From NCBI GenBank assembly GCA_017886875.1, contig JAGHIZ010000063.1, positions 41,117 through 105,116 on the forward strand: 64,000 nucleotides of DNA, given 5' to 3'. A program made the translations under genes and the position numbers. The first letter of the stretch is position 1; the number at the start of each line of letters is the position of its first letter. The notes below the pieces were generated by a model, which did not search any database, was not told the origin of the DNA, and saw nothing but the letters and a program-made list of their open reading frames with translations. The stretch is from Butyricicoccus sp. (GTDB lineage: Bacteria; Bacillota; Clostridia; Oscillospirales; Butyricicoccaceae). Below are positions 25,884-34,748 of this stretch, piece by piece.

Positions 25884-27056
25884 ATGAAAGAATTAACTCT
25901 TAAATATGGTTGTAACCCTAACCAAAAGCCTTCCCGTATTTTTATGACAGAGGGAGAACTTCCAATAGAAGTTCTAAATGGTAAACCAGGTTATATAAAT
26001 TTCTTAGATGCTTTTAACGCTTATCAGCTTGTTAGTCAGCTTAAAGAAGCTACTGGTCATGCTGCGGCTGCTTCTTTTAAACATGTATCTCCAGCGGGTG
26101 CGGCTCTTGGTTATCCTCTAACAGAAACTGAAAAGCAGATGTATTTTGTTGACGCAGAAAAACTTTCTCCTATCGCTTCTGCTTATGCTCGTGCTAGAGG
26201 TGCTGACCGTCTTTGCTCTTATGGTGATTTTGTAGCGTTAAGTGATACCTGTGATGCTGATACCGCTAATCTGCTTTTAAATGAAGTTTCTGATGGCATT
26301 ATTGCTCCAGATTACACAGATGAGGCTCTGGAAATCCTAAAAAGAAAGCGTAAGGGCAACTATAATGTAATTAAAATTGATGAGAATTATAAGCCAAAGG
26401 CTATTGAAAAGCGTGATGTTTTTGGTGTGACTTTTGAACAGGGTTACAATGATTTTAAAATCAGTAAGGATTTATTAAATAATATTGTAACTGATAACAA
26501 AAATCTAACCGATGAAGCTGCTCTTGATATGATTGTTGCTCTTATCACTCTTAAATACACTCAGTCTAACTCTGTTTGCTATGTTAAAAATGGTCAGACT
26601 ATCGGTGTGGGTGCAGGTCAGCAAAGCCGTATACACTGTACTCGTCTTGCAGGCACAAAGGCTGATAACTGGTTCTTACGTCAACACCCTAAAGTTTTAG
26701 GTTTACAGTTTGTTGATGGTATACGTAGACCAGATAGAGATAATGCAATCGACCTTTATATTTCTGATGAATATGAAGATATTCTTGCTGATGGTGTTTG
26801 GGAGCAAACTTTCAAAGTTAAGCCTGAAATTTTAACCGCTGAGGAAAAAAAGGCTTGGATTGCTAAAAATACAGGTGTTACTGTTGGCTCTGATGCATTT
26901 TTCCCATTCGGTGATAATGTTGAACGTGCTAGAAAATCCGGTGTAGAATTTATTGTTCAACCAGGTGGCTCTATCCGTGATGACCATGTAATTATGACTG
27001 CAAATAAATATAATATGGTTATGAGCTTTACAGGAATGCGTTTATTCCATCACTAA
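25884..27056 (+). CDS. AICAR transformylase, stand-alone (PurH C-terminal domain only)
   Basis: This 390-residue enzyme formylates AICAR. It starts directly in the transformylase fold (LKYGCNPNQKPSRIF) and carries the FKHVSPAG motif with the catalytic Lys-His, then GAGQQSRIHCTRLAG. The N-terminal IMP cyclohydrolase (MGS-like) domain is absent; the gene before it supplies that step. It is the last gene before a terminator, nine bases after the PurO-like gene. Confidence 0.93.
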   Translation: MKELTLKYGCNPNQKPSRIFMTEGELPIEVLNGKPGYINFLDAFNAYQLVSQLKEATGHAAAASFKHVSPAGAALGYPLTETEKQMYFVDAEKLSPIASAYARARGADRLCSYGDFVALSDTCDADTANLLLNEVSDGIIAPDYTDEALEILKRKRKGNYNVIKIDENYKPKAIEKRDVFGVTFEQGYNDFKISKDLLNNIVTDNKNLTDEAALDMIVALITLKYTQSNSVCYVKNGQTIGVGAGQQSRIHCTRLAGTKADNWFLRQHPKVLGLQFVDGIRRPDRDNAIDLYISDEYEDILADGVWEQTFKVKPEILTAEEKKAWIAKNTGVTVGSDAFFPFGDNVERARKSGVEFIVQPGGSIRDDHVIMTANKYNMVMSFTGMRLFHH

Positions 27057-27062
27057 AAAATT

Positions 27063-27096
27063 AAGCGTGTCGCAGTTTCTCTTGTGACACGCTTTT
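27063..27096 (+). terminator. Terminator after the AICAR transformylase gene
   Basis: A 12-bp stem starting AAGCGTGTC and closing GACACGCTT, with an eight-base loop, is followed by TTTT. It splits purD from the rest of the pur genes. Confidence 0.85.
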
Positions 27097-27138
27097 ATAA
27101 AATTAAAGTTTTCGATAAAACCTTGACTTTTTGGAGTT

Positions 27139-27153
27139 TGGGGCAAAGCCCCA
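27139..27153 (+). repeat. Short GC-rich hairpin before purD
   Basis: TGGGGC-AAA-GCCCCA forms a compact hairpin 12 bp before the GGAGG of purD. It lacks a T-tract, so it is not a clear terminator. It could stabilise the 5' end or mask the ribosome binding site. Confidence 0.4.
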
Positions 27154-27173
27154 TAAATAAATGGAGGTAAATT

Positions 27174-28424
27174 ATGAAGGTTTTAGTTGTAGGCGGTGGC
27201 GGTCGTGAACACGCTATCTGTCACGCTCTTAGCAAAAGTGCAAAAGTAGATAAAATTTGGTGTGCTCCAGGTAATGGAGGTATTGCTAGTATTGCTGAAT
27301 GTGTGGATATAACCGCTACTGATATAGAAAAAATGGTGGCTTTCGCTAAAGAAAATAAGCCTGATTTAGTTATGGTTGCTCCTGATGACCCTTTAGCTCT
27401 TGGTATGGTTGACGCTTTAGAAGCTGCTGGTATTCGTGCATTTGGTCCTCATAAAAATGCTGCTATTATTGAAGGCTCTAAATCTTTTGCTAAGGATTTA
27501 ATGCAGAAATACAATATTCCAACTGCAAATTATGCTGTTTTTGAGGAGTCTTCTAAGGCTATTGAATATATTAAAGAGCAGGGTGCACCTATTGTTGTAA
27601 AGGCTGATGGTTTAGCACTTGGTAAGGGTGTTACTGTTGCTATGACCGAAGAAGATGCTATAAATGCGGTTAAAGACGCTATGGACGGTGGGGCTTTTGG
27701 CTCTGCTGGTGCTAGAGTTGTTATTGAGGAATTTTTAACTGGCCCTGAAGTTTCAGTTTTAGCTTTTACTGATGGTAAAACAATTAAAACTATGCCATCT
27801 GCTCAAGACCACAAGCGTGCTTATGACCATGACAAAGGTCCTAATACTGGTGGTATGGGTGCTTTTTCTCCATCAAGAATGTATACTGATGAAATAGCTA
27901 AAACTTGTATGGATACTATTTTCCGCCCAACTATTGATGCTATGGCAAAAGAGGGTAGAACATTTAAGGGTGTTATTTATTTTGGTCTTATGTTAACTCC
28001 TAAAGGTCCTAAAGTTATTGAATACAATGCCCGCTTTGGTGACCCTGAAACTCAAGCTGTGCTTTCAAGGCTAGAAACAGATATTTTTGATATTTTTAAT
28101 GCTGTTATTGATGGCACTCTTGAAAATATCGACATTAAATGGTCTGATAATGCCGCTTGTTGTGTTTGTATGGCTTCTGGTGGCTATCCTGCAAAATATG
28201 AAAAAGGTAAAGTTATCACTGGCTTAGATAGTGTAACTGACTCTATGGTTTATCATGCTGGTACAAAATTGTCTGATGGTGTTATGGTAACTAATGGCGG
28301 TCGTGTACTGGGTGTAACTGCTAATGCAAAAACTCTTGACGAAGCAATCAAAAAAGCGTATGCTGATGTTAAGAAAATTCATTTCGATGGTGTACACTTC
28401 CGTACAGATATCGGTGTGAAATAA
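27174..28424 (+). CDS. purD: Phosphoribosylamine-glycine ligase
   Basis: This is a 416-residue ATP-grasp enzyme making GAR from phosphoribosylamine. It has VVGGGGREHAICHAL, the ATP-grasp KADGLALGKGV segment, PNTGGMGAFSP and NARFGDPETQ. A GGAGG site precedes the ATG. It lies after the pur terminator, so it may have its own promoter, but no good one was seen in the 117-bp gap. Confidence 0.96.
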   Translation: MKVLVVGGGGREHAICHALSKSAKVDKIWCAPGNGGIASIAECVDITATDIEKMVAFAKENKPDLVMVAPDDPLALGMVDALEAAGIRAFGPHKNAAIIEGSKSFAKDLMQKYNIPTANYAVFEESSKAIEYIKEQGAPIVVKADGLALGKGVTVAMTEEDAINAVKDAMDGGAFGSAGARVVIEEFLTGPEVSVLAFTDGKTIKTMPSAQDHKRAYDHDKGPNTGGMGAFSPSRMYTDEIAKTCMDTIFRPTIDAMAKEGRTFKGVIYFGLMLTPKGPKVIEYNARFGDPETQAVLSRLETDIFDIFNAVIDGTLENIDIKWSDNAACCVCMASGGYPAKYEKGKVITGLDSVTDSMVYHAGTKLSDGVMVTNGGRVLGVTANAKTLDEAIKKAYADVKKIHFDGVHFRTDIGVK

Positions 28425-28439
28425 ATTTAAGGAGTCTAT

Positions 28440-28964
28440 ATGAAAGTAGAAAAACAAGAACAAATTTTAAAATGTATGGCTGAAGTTTTAAATCAAAACG
28501 GATTTAAGGCTGAAACAATGAAAGCTGAAAATGTACCAATGATTCTCCATGCTGAACCTCCTAAGCAGGGTAAGGCTCAAATGGACGTCACTGTTGAATG
28601 TTGCTTTATTCCTATGCCTCTGCCAGGTGGTGAGGATAATGGCATGTTACAATTCTTTGTAACCCTATTCCAGAATGCACCAAAGGAAAACTTTGGTCAT
28701 CTGCGTGCAGCTTGTGCTTACTGCAATAACTTCAGTGCAATCGGTTACTTTGGTTTATTCGACCATGCAGGTCAGATTTTCTTAAAGCACAATACTTTAA
28801 TTGATTGCTCTAAGGATTTACAGTCCATTGTAACTTTCTTTGCAGATAATATGTCAATGGTAATGTCTACTGTTAATAGATTTATTGACGGTATGACTTC
28901 TGTTGGTTTCTCAGGTGTTACTCTTGATGCTGCTGTTGAGCAGGAACTATTTCCTAAGCTATAA
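28440..28964 (+). CDS. YbjN-like protein of unknown function
   Basis: This 174-residue acidic, soluble protein shows the general pattern of YbjN/chaperone-like folds: an N-terminal helix, a beta sheet with LQFFVTLFQ, a helix LRAACAYCNNFSAIGYFGLFD, then IFLKHNTLIDC and a long C-terminal helix SIVTFFADNMSMVMSTVN. This assignment rests on pattern only. It begins 15 bp after purD and shares its terminator, so it is co-transcribed. Confidence 0.5.
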   Translation: MKVEKQEQILKCMAEVLNQNGFKAETMKAENVPMILHAEPPKQGKAQMDVTVECCFIPMPLPGGEDNGMLQFFVTLFQNAPKENFGHLRAACAYCNNFSAIGYFGLFDHAGQIFLKHNTLIDCSKDLQSIVTFFADNMSMVMSTVNRFIDGMTSVGFSGVTLDAAVEQELFPKL

Positions 28965-28968
28965 TTTT

Positions 28969-29000
28969 AAAGCCCGTTGAGTTTTTGCTCAACGGGCTTT
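28969..29000. terminator. Bidirectional terminator
   Basis: A 13-bp perfect stem AAAGCCCGTTGAG / CTCAACGGGCTTT with flanking T and A tracts lies between two convergent genes. Confidence 0.9.
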
Positions 29001-29003
29001 TTA

Positions 29004-30452
29004 TCATTTTCTTTTGATTTTTGCAAGTATCATTTTAATTTCTTCTTTACCCTCACCAGAGACTATTATACATACTGTGTATGCAAATCCGCCTGCGGCT
29101 ATTGCTAGCACAAGTCTTAACAATTCACCAATAGGCAGTAATGTGCAGAAATATGCAGCCAGTCCGCAAAGAATTGCTGAAACTAATATTCTTATAAATG
29201 AACCCATTGGAACTCGCCACATAAAATATTTTCTAACTCTTATTGAGGTTAAAATAAAATATGTCGCAAAAGCGATAAGCGAACCCATTGCACCACCTGT
29301 AAAACCTAACGCATGAACACATGCAATACTAGCTACTATTTTTACTATCATTGCTATCATACAGTTGGTTAAAACAGGTTTTGTATCTTGTTCAAGCTCA
29401 TAGCCTTTATTTGCATATTCAGTAAGTCCCATAAACACCATTGCAAATGCTGTTGTGCCTATTACTGATGCACCAGCTTCATAGCCATCTGCAAAGAATA
29501 CCGAGCAAAACGCATGTGATACTGCTGCAAGTCCAAAGGCGGCAGGCAGTGCCACAAGCATATAAAGTCGTACACCTGAACCAAGTAAAATTTTAGCTTC
29601 GTCCTTGCTTCTGTCATTCCATGCTCTTAAAACAGCAGGATATACACCTCTTAAAACACCTACTGAAAGCATTGTAAAAACAGAGTTTGGAATGGAGCTG
29701 TTATAATAATAAATAGCTCCTGTTGCATTACCAAAAACACCATATATATAAAATCTATCAAATAATGTTAAAAGTCCGGAACAAAGAGCCACACCCATAA
29801 GAGGTACACCATATGTTAACATCTTATTTAGCATGGCTTTGCTTGAAAACTTAAATCTAACAACAGTTGGCATTTTTAATGCAAAAATAGCTCCTATTGC
29901 TCCTATTCCGTCAGCTACTATATTTGCTATAAATGCTGGAGTTGGGTCAGGGAAGTTATTTTTTCCGCCAACCAATATAAACGCTATTACAAGTTTTAAA
30001 ATAGCTGAAATAAGGGAAAATAAAATTGCAGGTTTTACTTTATCAAGCTGTACAAGTGTATTTATTAAAATCGTAAATGCTGTATATGTGCAGAACATAA
30101 CAGCTCCAAATATAAAACTGCTGTTTTGACATATAACTCCTATGCTTGTACAAGCTATAACGCCTACAACACCCATAATTAAATATACTATGGTCATTGT
30201 AGATAATAGTTCGCTTGCTTTATCCCGCTTATATTCCTCAGCTGCATAGCGTGTGCTTGCATTTGCCATCCATGCTGCAATAAGTAAATATGAAAAATTT
30301 ATAACTTGTTGCACAAGTCCAAATGAGCCCGCTGCAGGTTCGGTAAATATATGCGTATACATTGAGGACATCATTAAAAGAAGTACGCCCTCTAATATTT
30401 TTGCAGGTAAAAATAATACTGCATTCTTTGTCATAGTATTTTTTTCTGACAT
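29004..30452 (-). CDS. Polysaccharide/lipid flippase (MOP superfamily, Wzx/SpoVB-like)
   Basis: This 482-residue membrane protein has about 12 to 14 helices and a Lys/Arg-rich C-terminus. It begins AVLFLPAKILEGVLLLMM and contains a Glu-tyr-rich loop (NASTRYAAEEYKRDK) after helix 2, as in PST exporters. Its substrate is probably a lipid-linked sugar. It is monocistronic, with GGAGTT before the ATG. SpoVB/MurJ-type roles cannot be separated by eye. Confidence 0.8.
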   Translation of the reverse strand: MSEKNTMTKNAVLFLPAKILEGVLLLMMSSMYTHIFTEPAAGSFGLVQQVINFSYLLIAAWMANASTRYAAEEYKRDKASELLSTMTIVYLIMGVVGVIACTSIGVICQNSSFIFGAVMFCTYTAFTILINTLVQLDKVKPAILFSLISAILKLVIAFILVGGKNNFPDPTPAFIANIVADGIGAIGAIFALKMPTVVRFKFSSKAMLNKMLTYGVPLMGVALCSGLLTLFDRFYIYGVFGNATGAIYYYNSSIPNSVFTMLSVGVLRGVYPAVLRAWNDRSKDEAKILLGSGVRLYMLVALPAAFGLAAVSHAFCSVFFADGYEAGASVIGTTAFAMVFMGLTEYANKGYELEQDTKPVLTNCMIAMIVKIVASIACVHALGFTGGAMGSLIAFATYFILTSIRVRKYFMWRVPMGSFIRILVSAILCGLAAYFCTLLPIGELLRLVLAIAAGGFAYTVCIIVSGEGKEEIKMILAKIKRK

Positions 30453-30539
30453 ATTAACTCCTTAGCCGAAAGTATTCGGCAAATATTAGTCTATCACAAC
30501 ATTTTTTAAATTGCAATGTGCGTAAAATGGTTAAAGCCC

Positions 30540-30568
30540 TTTTCAAATTGGCTTTATAGGCGTATACT
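30540..30568 (+). promoter_or_regulatory. Possible promoter of lrgA
   Basis: A good -10 (TATACT) has a weak -35 (TTTTCA) 17 bp upstream. It is 33 bp before the lrgA start. Confidence 0.4.
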
Positions 30569-30601
30569 ATGCAATGTAATCAAAAATGGAGGTAGAAATT
30601 T

Positions 30602-30973
30602 GTGAATTATTTAAGAGAACTTGGAATAATTTTAGCTATTTGTGTGCTAGGTGAGGTTATATCTATTTTGATAGGTGGGGCATTGCCTGCTAATGTTTTA
30701 GGTATGATTTTATTGCTTGTTTTACTTGCAACAAGGCTTATAAAAGCCCGTCAGGTTGAACATGCAGCCGATTTCTTTCTTAAAAATATGGCTATATTCT
30801 TTTTGCCTGTAAGCCTTGGAATTTTAGAGATTTATAATCAGCTTAAAAGCCAACTTGTAGCTATTATTGCAGTTTGTTTTATAACAACTTTTTTAACTGC
30901 ACTTGCAACCGCTGCAACTGTACACTTTATTTTAGTTTTACAAAACAAAAAAGGGGAAAATAAAAATGTATAA
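30602..30973 (+). CDS. lrgA: CidA/LrgA-family membrane protein
   Basis: This 123-residue protein has four predicted helices and belongs to the holin-like CidA/LrgA family, first linked to cell lysis control and more recently to transport of pyruvate-like compounds. Landmarks are LGEVISILIGGALPANVLGMILL near the start and ADFFLKNMAIFFLPVSLGI. Translation starts at GTG after GGAGG. It overlaps lrgB by eight bases. Confidence 0.88.
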   Translation: MNYLRELGIILAICVLGEVISILIGGALPANVLGMILLLVLLATRLIKARQVEHAADFFLKNMAIFFLPVSLGILEIYNQLKSQLVAIIAVCFITTFLTALATAATVHFILVLQNKKGENKNV

Positions 30974-31658
30974 CGCTTTAACATCTCCAATCGCTTGTTT
31001 AGCTCTTTCTTTGCTTGCTTATTCATTTGGTCTTTGGATAAATGAAAAAACTAAGTCACCTTTTGCTAATCCACTTTTAATTTCTTGTTTAATTGTTGGT
31101 GCTGTAATTGTTATATTTAAAATCCCGCTAGAAACATATAACGAAGGTGGGGGAGTGCTTACCCTTTGTTTAACTCCTGCAACTATTGCTCTGGCTGTAC
31201 CTATTTACAGACAACTTGAAATACTAAAGAAAAATCTTTTGCCTATTTTAGCGGGTGCTTTAGTTGGCTCTATTGTTTCTATAGTTAGTGTTTATATTTT
31301 GGGTAATCTTTTCGGACTTAATTCTCAAATAGTAAAATCACTTCTCCCTAAGTCTGTTACTACTCCAATAGGTGTTGCTCTTAGCTCGTCATTGGATGGT
31401 TTAACGGCTGTTACTTCTCTTGCTATTATTATAACCGGTATTATAGGTGCTGTATGCCTGCCAGCTGTGCTTAAATTATTTGGCTTTAAACACCCTGTTG
31501 CAACTGGTATATCTATTGGTACTGCTTCTCATGCTGTTGGCACTTCAAGAGCTTTACAATTAGGCGAAGTAGAGGGTGCTATGAGTGGTTTAGCTATTGG
31601 TATTGCTGGTCTTATAACTGCTATTATTATTTCTGTTGGTTCGGCTATACTATTGTAA
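30966..31658 (+). CDS. lrgB: CidB/LrgB-family membrane protein
   Basis: This 230-residue polytopic protein is the usual partner of the upstream LrgA. Family features are KSVTTPIGVALSSSLDGLTAVTSL and GTASHAVGTSRALQLGE near the end. The two proteins act together in the membrane; no LytSR regulator lies beside them. The GHKL/LytTR pair far upstream cannot be assumed to control them. Confidence 0.9.
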   Translation: MYNALTSPIACLALSLLAYSFGLWINEKTKSPFANPLLISCLIVGAVIVIFKIPLETYNEGGGVLTLCLTPATIALAVPIYRQLEILKKNLLPILAGALVGSIVSIVSVYILGNLFGLNSQIVKSLLPKSVTTPIGVALSSSLDGLTAVTSLAIIITGIIGAVCLPAVLKLFGFKHPVATGISIGTASHAVGTSRALQLGEVEGAMSGLAIGIAGLITAIIISVGSAILL

Positions 31659-31714
31659 TTTTATATGTTATTATTGTGTTACTTAATGCTTTTATTATGA
31701 AAGGTTATGATAAA

Positions 31715-32347
31715 ATGAACCCAGAAACACTAACTTTATATGCTATTACTGACAGAAGTTGGCTTCAAGGTCGCTCGCTCGCTTCTGATGTGGAACAAGC
31801 TATTTTAGGCGGTGCTACAATTATACAAATCCGTGAAAAAAACATCTCTGATGATGAGTATATAAAAAGGGCAGGCGAAATTTTACCTATATGTAAGAAA
31901 TATAATATTCCACTTATTATAAATGATAAGGTATCTGTTGCTAAGGCTTTGGGCTGTGGCGTGCATCTTGGTGCTTCAGATGGCGATATAAAAACCGCTA
32001 GGCAGATATTAGGTGAAAATGCTATAATCGGTGCTACTGCAAAAACTATAGAAACTGCTAGGCTCGCTGAGGCTGCTGGTGCTGATTATATAGGTTCTGG
32101 TGCTGTTTTTGGCTCGGAAACTAAAACAGATGCTAAACCTATGAATTTAGATTTATTTAGCCAAATTTGCAAATGTGTTAATATTCCTGTTGTTGCTATT
32201 GGTGGAATAAATCAAAATAATGCTGCAAAACTAAAAAATACTGGTCTTGCTGGTATTTGTGCTGTTTCTGGTATATTCGCACAGCAAGATATTAAAAAAG
32301 CTGCTCAAAACCTTTATAAAATAGCTCAGGAGGTAAAAGGGAAATGA
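31715..32347 (+). CDS. thiE: Thiamine-phosphate synthase
   Basis: This 210-residue TIM-barrel enzyme joins HMP-PP and HET-P to make thiamine phosphate. It shows LYAITDRSWLQGR, GGATIIQIREKN, LIINDKVSVAKALGCGVHLG and the closing VVAIGGINQNNA. I chose the ATG after AAAGG; the upstream in-frame ATG lacks one. No other thi gene or TPP riboswitch was seen nearby. Confidence 0.94.
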   Translation: MNPETLTLYAITDRSWLQGRSLASDVEQAILGGATIIQIREKNISDDEYIKRAGEILPICKKYNIPLIINDKVSVAKALGCGVHLGASDGDIKTARQILGENAIIGATAKTIETARLAEAAGADYIGSGAVFGSETKTDAKPMNLDLFSQICKCVNIPVVAIGGINQNNAAKLKNTGLAGICAVSGIFAQQDIKKAAQNLYKIAQEVKGK

Positions 32348-33003
32348 TTTGTGGTGTTATTTTTGATATGGACGGCACTCTTATTGACTCTATGGCTGTT
32401 TGGGATAAAGTTATTGATGAGTCGGTTGCTAAATTCGGCGTTATCCCAACCAAGCAAGATTATCAAGTAATGGACCCTATGAGCCAAATTGAGGTTTTAG
32501 AATACCTTTGTCAAAAATATAATCTTCCTGTAACTGCTAAACAACTTTCAGATGAAATGGACGCTGTTGTTATTGAAAGATATAGAAAACTCTCCAGAGC
32601 TAGACATGGCGCATTAAACCTTATGCAAAAATTAGCAGATAATAATGTTAAAATGTCTGTGGCAACACTTACTTCTAAGCACCAAGCAGAAAAAGTTTTA
32701 GAGCATCATGGTATGAAAAAATATTTAACAGATATAATAACTGTTGATGAGGTTGGTAGCAGTAAGGAAAATCCTAAAATATACTTAACCGCTGCTGAAA
32801 AAATGGGCGTTAAACCTAATGAATGTTTAGTTTGTGAAGATGCACCTTATGCTGCAACTTCAGCTAAAAAAGGTGGATTTTTAGTGTGTGGCATTTGCGA
32901 AGAATGGTATTTACACAGAAAAGCTGAACTTGAAACATCAAGCGATATAATTATAAATAAAAGTTTTGACGAATTATTACCATTTTTAGAGAAATATATG
33001 TGA
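32344..33003 (+). CDS. HAD-superfamily phosphatase (subfamily IA)
   Basis: This 219-residue hydrolase has the HAD nucleophile motif FDMDGTLIDS at 7-16, a Thr in motif II (VATLTS), a Lys in KENPKIY, and motif IV CEDAPYAA. It overlaps thiE by four bases (ATGA), so it is coupled to it and could be a thiamine-pathway phosphatase; beta-phosphoglucomutase-like activity is also possible. Substrate not determined. Confidence 0.85.
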   Translation: MICGVIFDMDGTLIDSMAVWDKVIDESVAKFGVIPTKQDYQVMDPMSQIEVLEYLCQKYNLPVTAKQLSDEMDAVVIERYRKLSRARHGALNLMQKLADNNVKMSVATLTSKHQAEKVLEHHGMKKYLTDIITVDEVGSSKENPKIYLTAAEKMGVKPNECLVCEDAPYAATSAKKGGFLVCGICEEWYLHRKAELETSSDIIINKSFDELLPFLEKYM

Positions 33004-33029
33004 TAATAAGAAAAATATTAGAAAAATGC

Positions 33030-33058
33030 TTGAAAAATTAAATCGTTTTAGTTAAAAT
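33030..33058 (+). promoter_or_regulatory. Promoter of plsC
   Basis: TTGAAA, 17 bp, TAAAAT, about 80 bp before the acyltransferase start. Confidence 0.6.
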
Positions 33059-33085
33059 AGAAAACGTACACAGTGTTCAATATCT

Positions 33086-33116
33086 GCTGCATAGAGTAAT
33101 CTATGCAGCTAATTTT
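33086..33116 (+). terminator. Terminator-like hairpin in the plsC leader
   Basis: A perfect 9-bp stem GCTGCATAG / CTATGCAGC with an AGTAAT loop is followed by TAATTTTTC. It sits between the promoter at 33030 and the plsC ribosome binding site. A second GCAGC near 33120 could pair with the 5' arm in place of the hairpin. Confidence 0.6.
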
Positions 33117-33138
33117 TCGCAGCATTGGAGGAAAAAAT

Positions 33139-33861
33139 ATGCTATTGCGTACCATTATTTGGTTTGCATACTTTTGGTTATATTTACTTTTAACTCTGCC
33201 AGTAAGTGGCTATATAACATATCTGGAAAAGAAAAATCCAGAAAAAGCTAGTAAATTTGTAGCTCATTTTGTTAAAAACTGGGCTAGACGTCTTATAAAA
33301 CTCGCTGGTGGTGAAGTAACCATAGTGGGCGAGGAAAATTTGCCTAAAGATACAGCTTATATAGTAGTTGCTAACCATCAAGGCTATTTTGATATACCTA
33401 TTATGTTAAGTATGGTCGGTGATGTGCGTGGTTTTGTTGCTAAAAAAGAACTAGAACATCTTATTTGTGTTCGCCTTTGGATGCGTCATCTTCATTGTTT
33501 ATTTGTAGATAGAGGTAGCCTTAGAGCTGGTGCTCAAACTATTATAAATGGCTCTAAAATGCTCAAAGATGGGCATAGTTTGACTATATTCCCAGAAGGT
33601 ACTAGGTCTAAAGGTGGCCCTGTTAAACCTTTTAAAGCTGGTGCTTTCCGTATCGCTGCACAGGTAGGCAAGCCTGTTGTCCCTGTAACTATAGATGGTT
33701 CTTATAAACTGCTAGAAGCTAATCCTCATTCATTTATAAATGCAGCTAAAGTAAAAGTTACAATACACAAACCTATTGAAACTAAAAATATGACAAGAGA
33801 ACAAGCTCATACATTACCAGAACAAGTAAGACAAGTTATTATAAATGATTTAAATAAATAA
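33139..33861 (+). CDS. plsC: 1-acyl-sn-glycerol-3-phosphate acyltransferase
   Basis: This 240-residue membrane-associated acyltransferase makes phosphatidic acid. An N-terminal hydrophobic helix precedes the NHQGYFD motif (NHx4D catalytic pair) and the later FPEGTRS. The ATG follows GGAGG; upstream in-frame sequence runs through the leader hairpin and was rejected. It is monocistronic with its own promoter and terminator. Confidence 0.92.
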   Translation: MLLRTIIWFAYFWLYLLLTLPVSGYITYLEKKNPEKASKFVAHFVKNWARRLIKLAGGEVTIVGEENLPKDTAYIVVANHQGYFDIPIMLSMVGDVRGFVAKKELEHLICVRLWMRHLHCLFVDRGSLRAGAQTIINGSKMLKDGHSLTIFPEGTRSKGGPVKPFKAGAFRIAAQVGKPVVPVTIDGSYKLLEANPHSFINAAKVKVTIHKPIETKNMTREQAHTLPEQVRQVIINDLNK

Positions 33862-33870
33862 AATATATTT

Positions 33871-33905
33871 GCTCAGAGCTTTTATGCTTTGAGCTATTTT
33901 CTATT
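33871..33905 (+). terminator. Terminator after plsC
   Basis: The stem GCTCAGAGC / GCTTTGAGC (one G-U) is followed by TATTTTCTATTT. Confidence 0.65.
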
Positions 33906-33941
33906 TGTAAAAAATATTTTTACAAAATATTAAAAAAGTTA

Positions 33942-33970
33942 TTGACATATACCTATCTATTTGTTAAAAT
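33942..33970 (+). promoter_or_regulatory. Promoter of the tRNA-Ser pair
   Basis: A perfect TTGACA, a 17-bp spacer and TAAAAT, 25 bp before the first tRNA. Confidence 0.75.
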
Positions 33971-33995
33971 ATATTTGCTTGTCAGACGGAGATAC

Positions 33996-34084
33996 GGAGA
34001 GGTATCGAAGTGGTCATAACGAGGCGGTCTTGAAAACCGTTTGTCCGAGAGGGCGCGTGGGTTCGAATCCCACCCTCTCCGCCA
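33996..34084 (+). tRNA. tRNA-Ser (UGA anticodon)
   Basis: An 89-nt class II tRNA with acceptor stem GGAGAGG / CCTCTCC, discriminator G and encoded CCA. The anticodon loop reads CTTGAAA (TGA). The long variable arm and the GGTTCGAATCC T-loop are intact. Confidence 0.97.
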
Positions 34085-34090
34085 CAAGCT

Positions 34091-34180
34091 GGAGAAATAC
34101 CCAAGTGGTGAAGGGGCTCCCCTGCTAAGGGAGTAGGGCGCGAAAGTGTCGCGAGGGTTCAAATCCCTCTTTCTCCGCCA
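34091..34180 (+). tRNA. tRNA-Ser (GCU anticodon)
   Basis: A 90-nt class II tRNA with acceptor GGAGAAA / TTTCTCC, discriminator G and encoded CCA. The anticodon loop CTGCTAA gives GCT. The variable arm and GGTTCAAATCC T-loop are present. It is six bases after the first tRNA-Ser and shares one promoter with it. Confidence 0.97.
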
Positions 34181-34181
34181 T

Positions 34182-34216
34182 AAAAAACGCTGTAACGAAA
34201 GTTACAGCGTTTTTTT
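34182..34216. terminator. Terminator after the tRNA pair
   Basis: The stem CGCTGTAAC / GTTACAGCG with a GAAA tetraloop is flanked by A6 and T7, so it works in both directions. Confidence 0.93.
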
Positions 34217-34631
34217 ATATCGCATTCTCTTGTTGGTTTTTACACAGAATATCATAAAAATTAGGAAGTTCTTTTTGTAGCCTTATAATCTTGCCATTGG
34301 TATCTAGGAAACAATGTGTGCTTTCTCCTGTAAATACAACTTTATCATCTTTTTTCATATCATAACCAACAACAAATTTAGCTGATGTACATGATAACAC
34401 ATATGCTTTTATCTCAACTATATCATCAAATGTTGTGCTAGCTTTATAATCACATTTTACGCCTATAACTGGTGATGATAAACCTTTAGCTTCCATTTCT
34501 GCATAATTAAAACCTATCTTGTCTAAAAAATCGGTTCTTGCTTCTTCCATCCATCTGATGTAGTTTGAATGATGTGTTATACCCATTCTATCAGTTTCGT
34601 AATATTGTACCTTATGTGTGTATGTAGACAA
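34215..34631 (-). CDS. YbgC-like acyl-CoA thioesterase (hotdog fold)
   Basis: This 138-residue 4HBT-family thioesterase has the signature VQYYETDRMGITHHSNYIRWMEEAR, with the catalytic Asp and the downstream His pair. It hydrolyses acyl-CoA or acyl-ACP thioesters, perhaps in lipid turnover. It is a single gene between two terminators. Confidence 0.9.
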   Translation of the reverse strand: MSTYTHKVQYYETDRMGITHHSNYIRWMEEARTDFLDKIGFNYAEMEAKGLSSPVIGVKCDYKASTTFDDIVEIKAYVLSCTSAKFVVGYDMKKDDKVVFTGESTHCFLDTNGKIIRLQKELPNFYDILCKNQQENAI

Positions 34632-34692
34632 ATTGCATTCTCCTTTTTTTATTTATATTGTATCATATATTTGTGAAAAAATGTAAACAAAA

Positions 34693-34718
34693 AAGTAAGC
34701 TAAAAAATTAGCTTACTT
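34693..34718. terminator. Bidirectional terminator
   Basis: The stem AAGTAAGCTA / TAGCTTACTT with a six-base A-rich loop lies between the chromate-transporter operon and the thioesterase gene. Confidence 0.75.
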
Positions 34719-34748
34719 ACTCATTATGTCATTAAATATGCAATTTCA

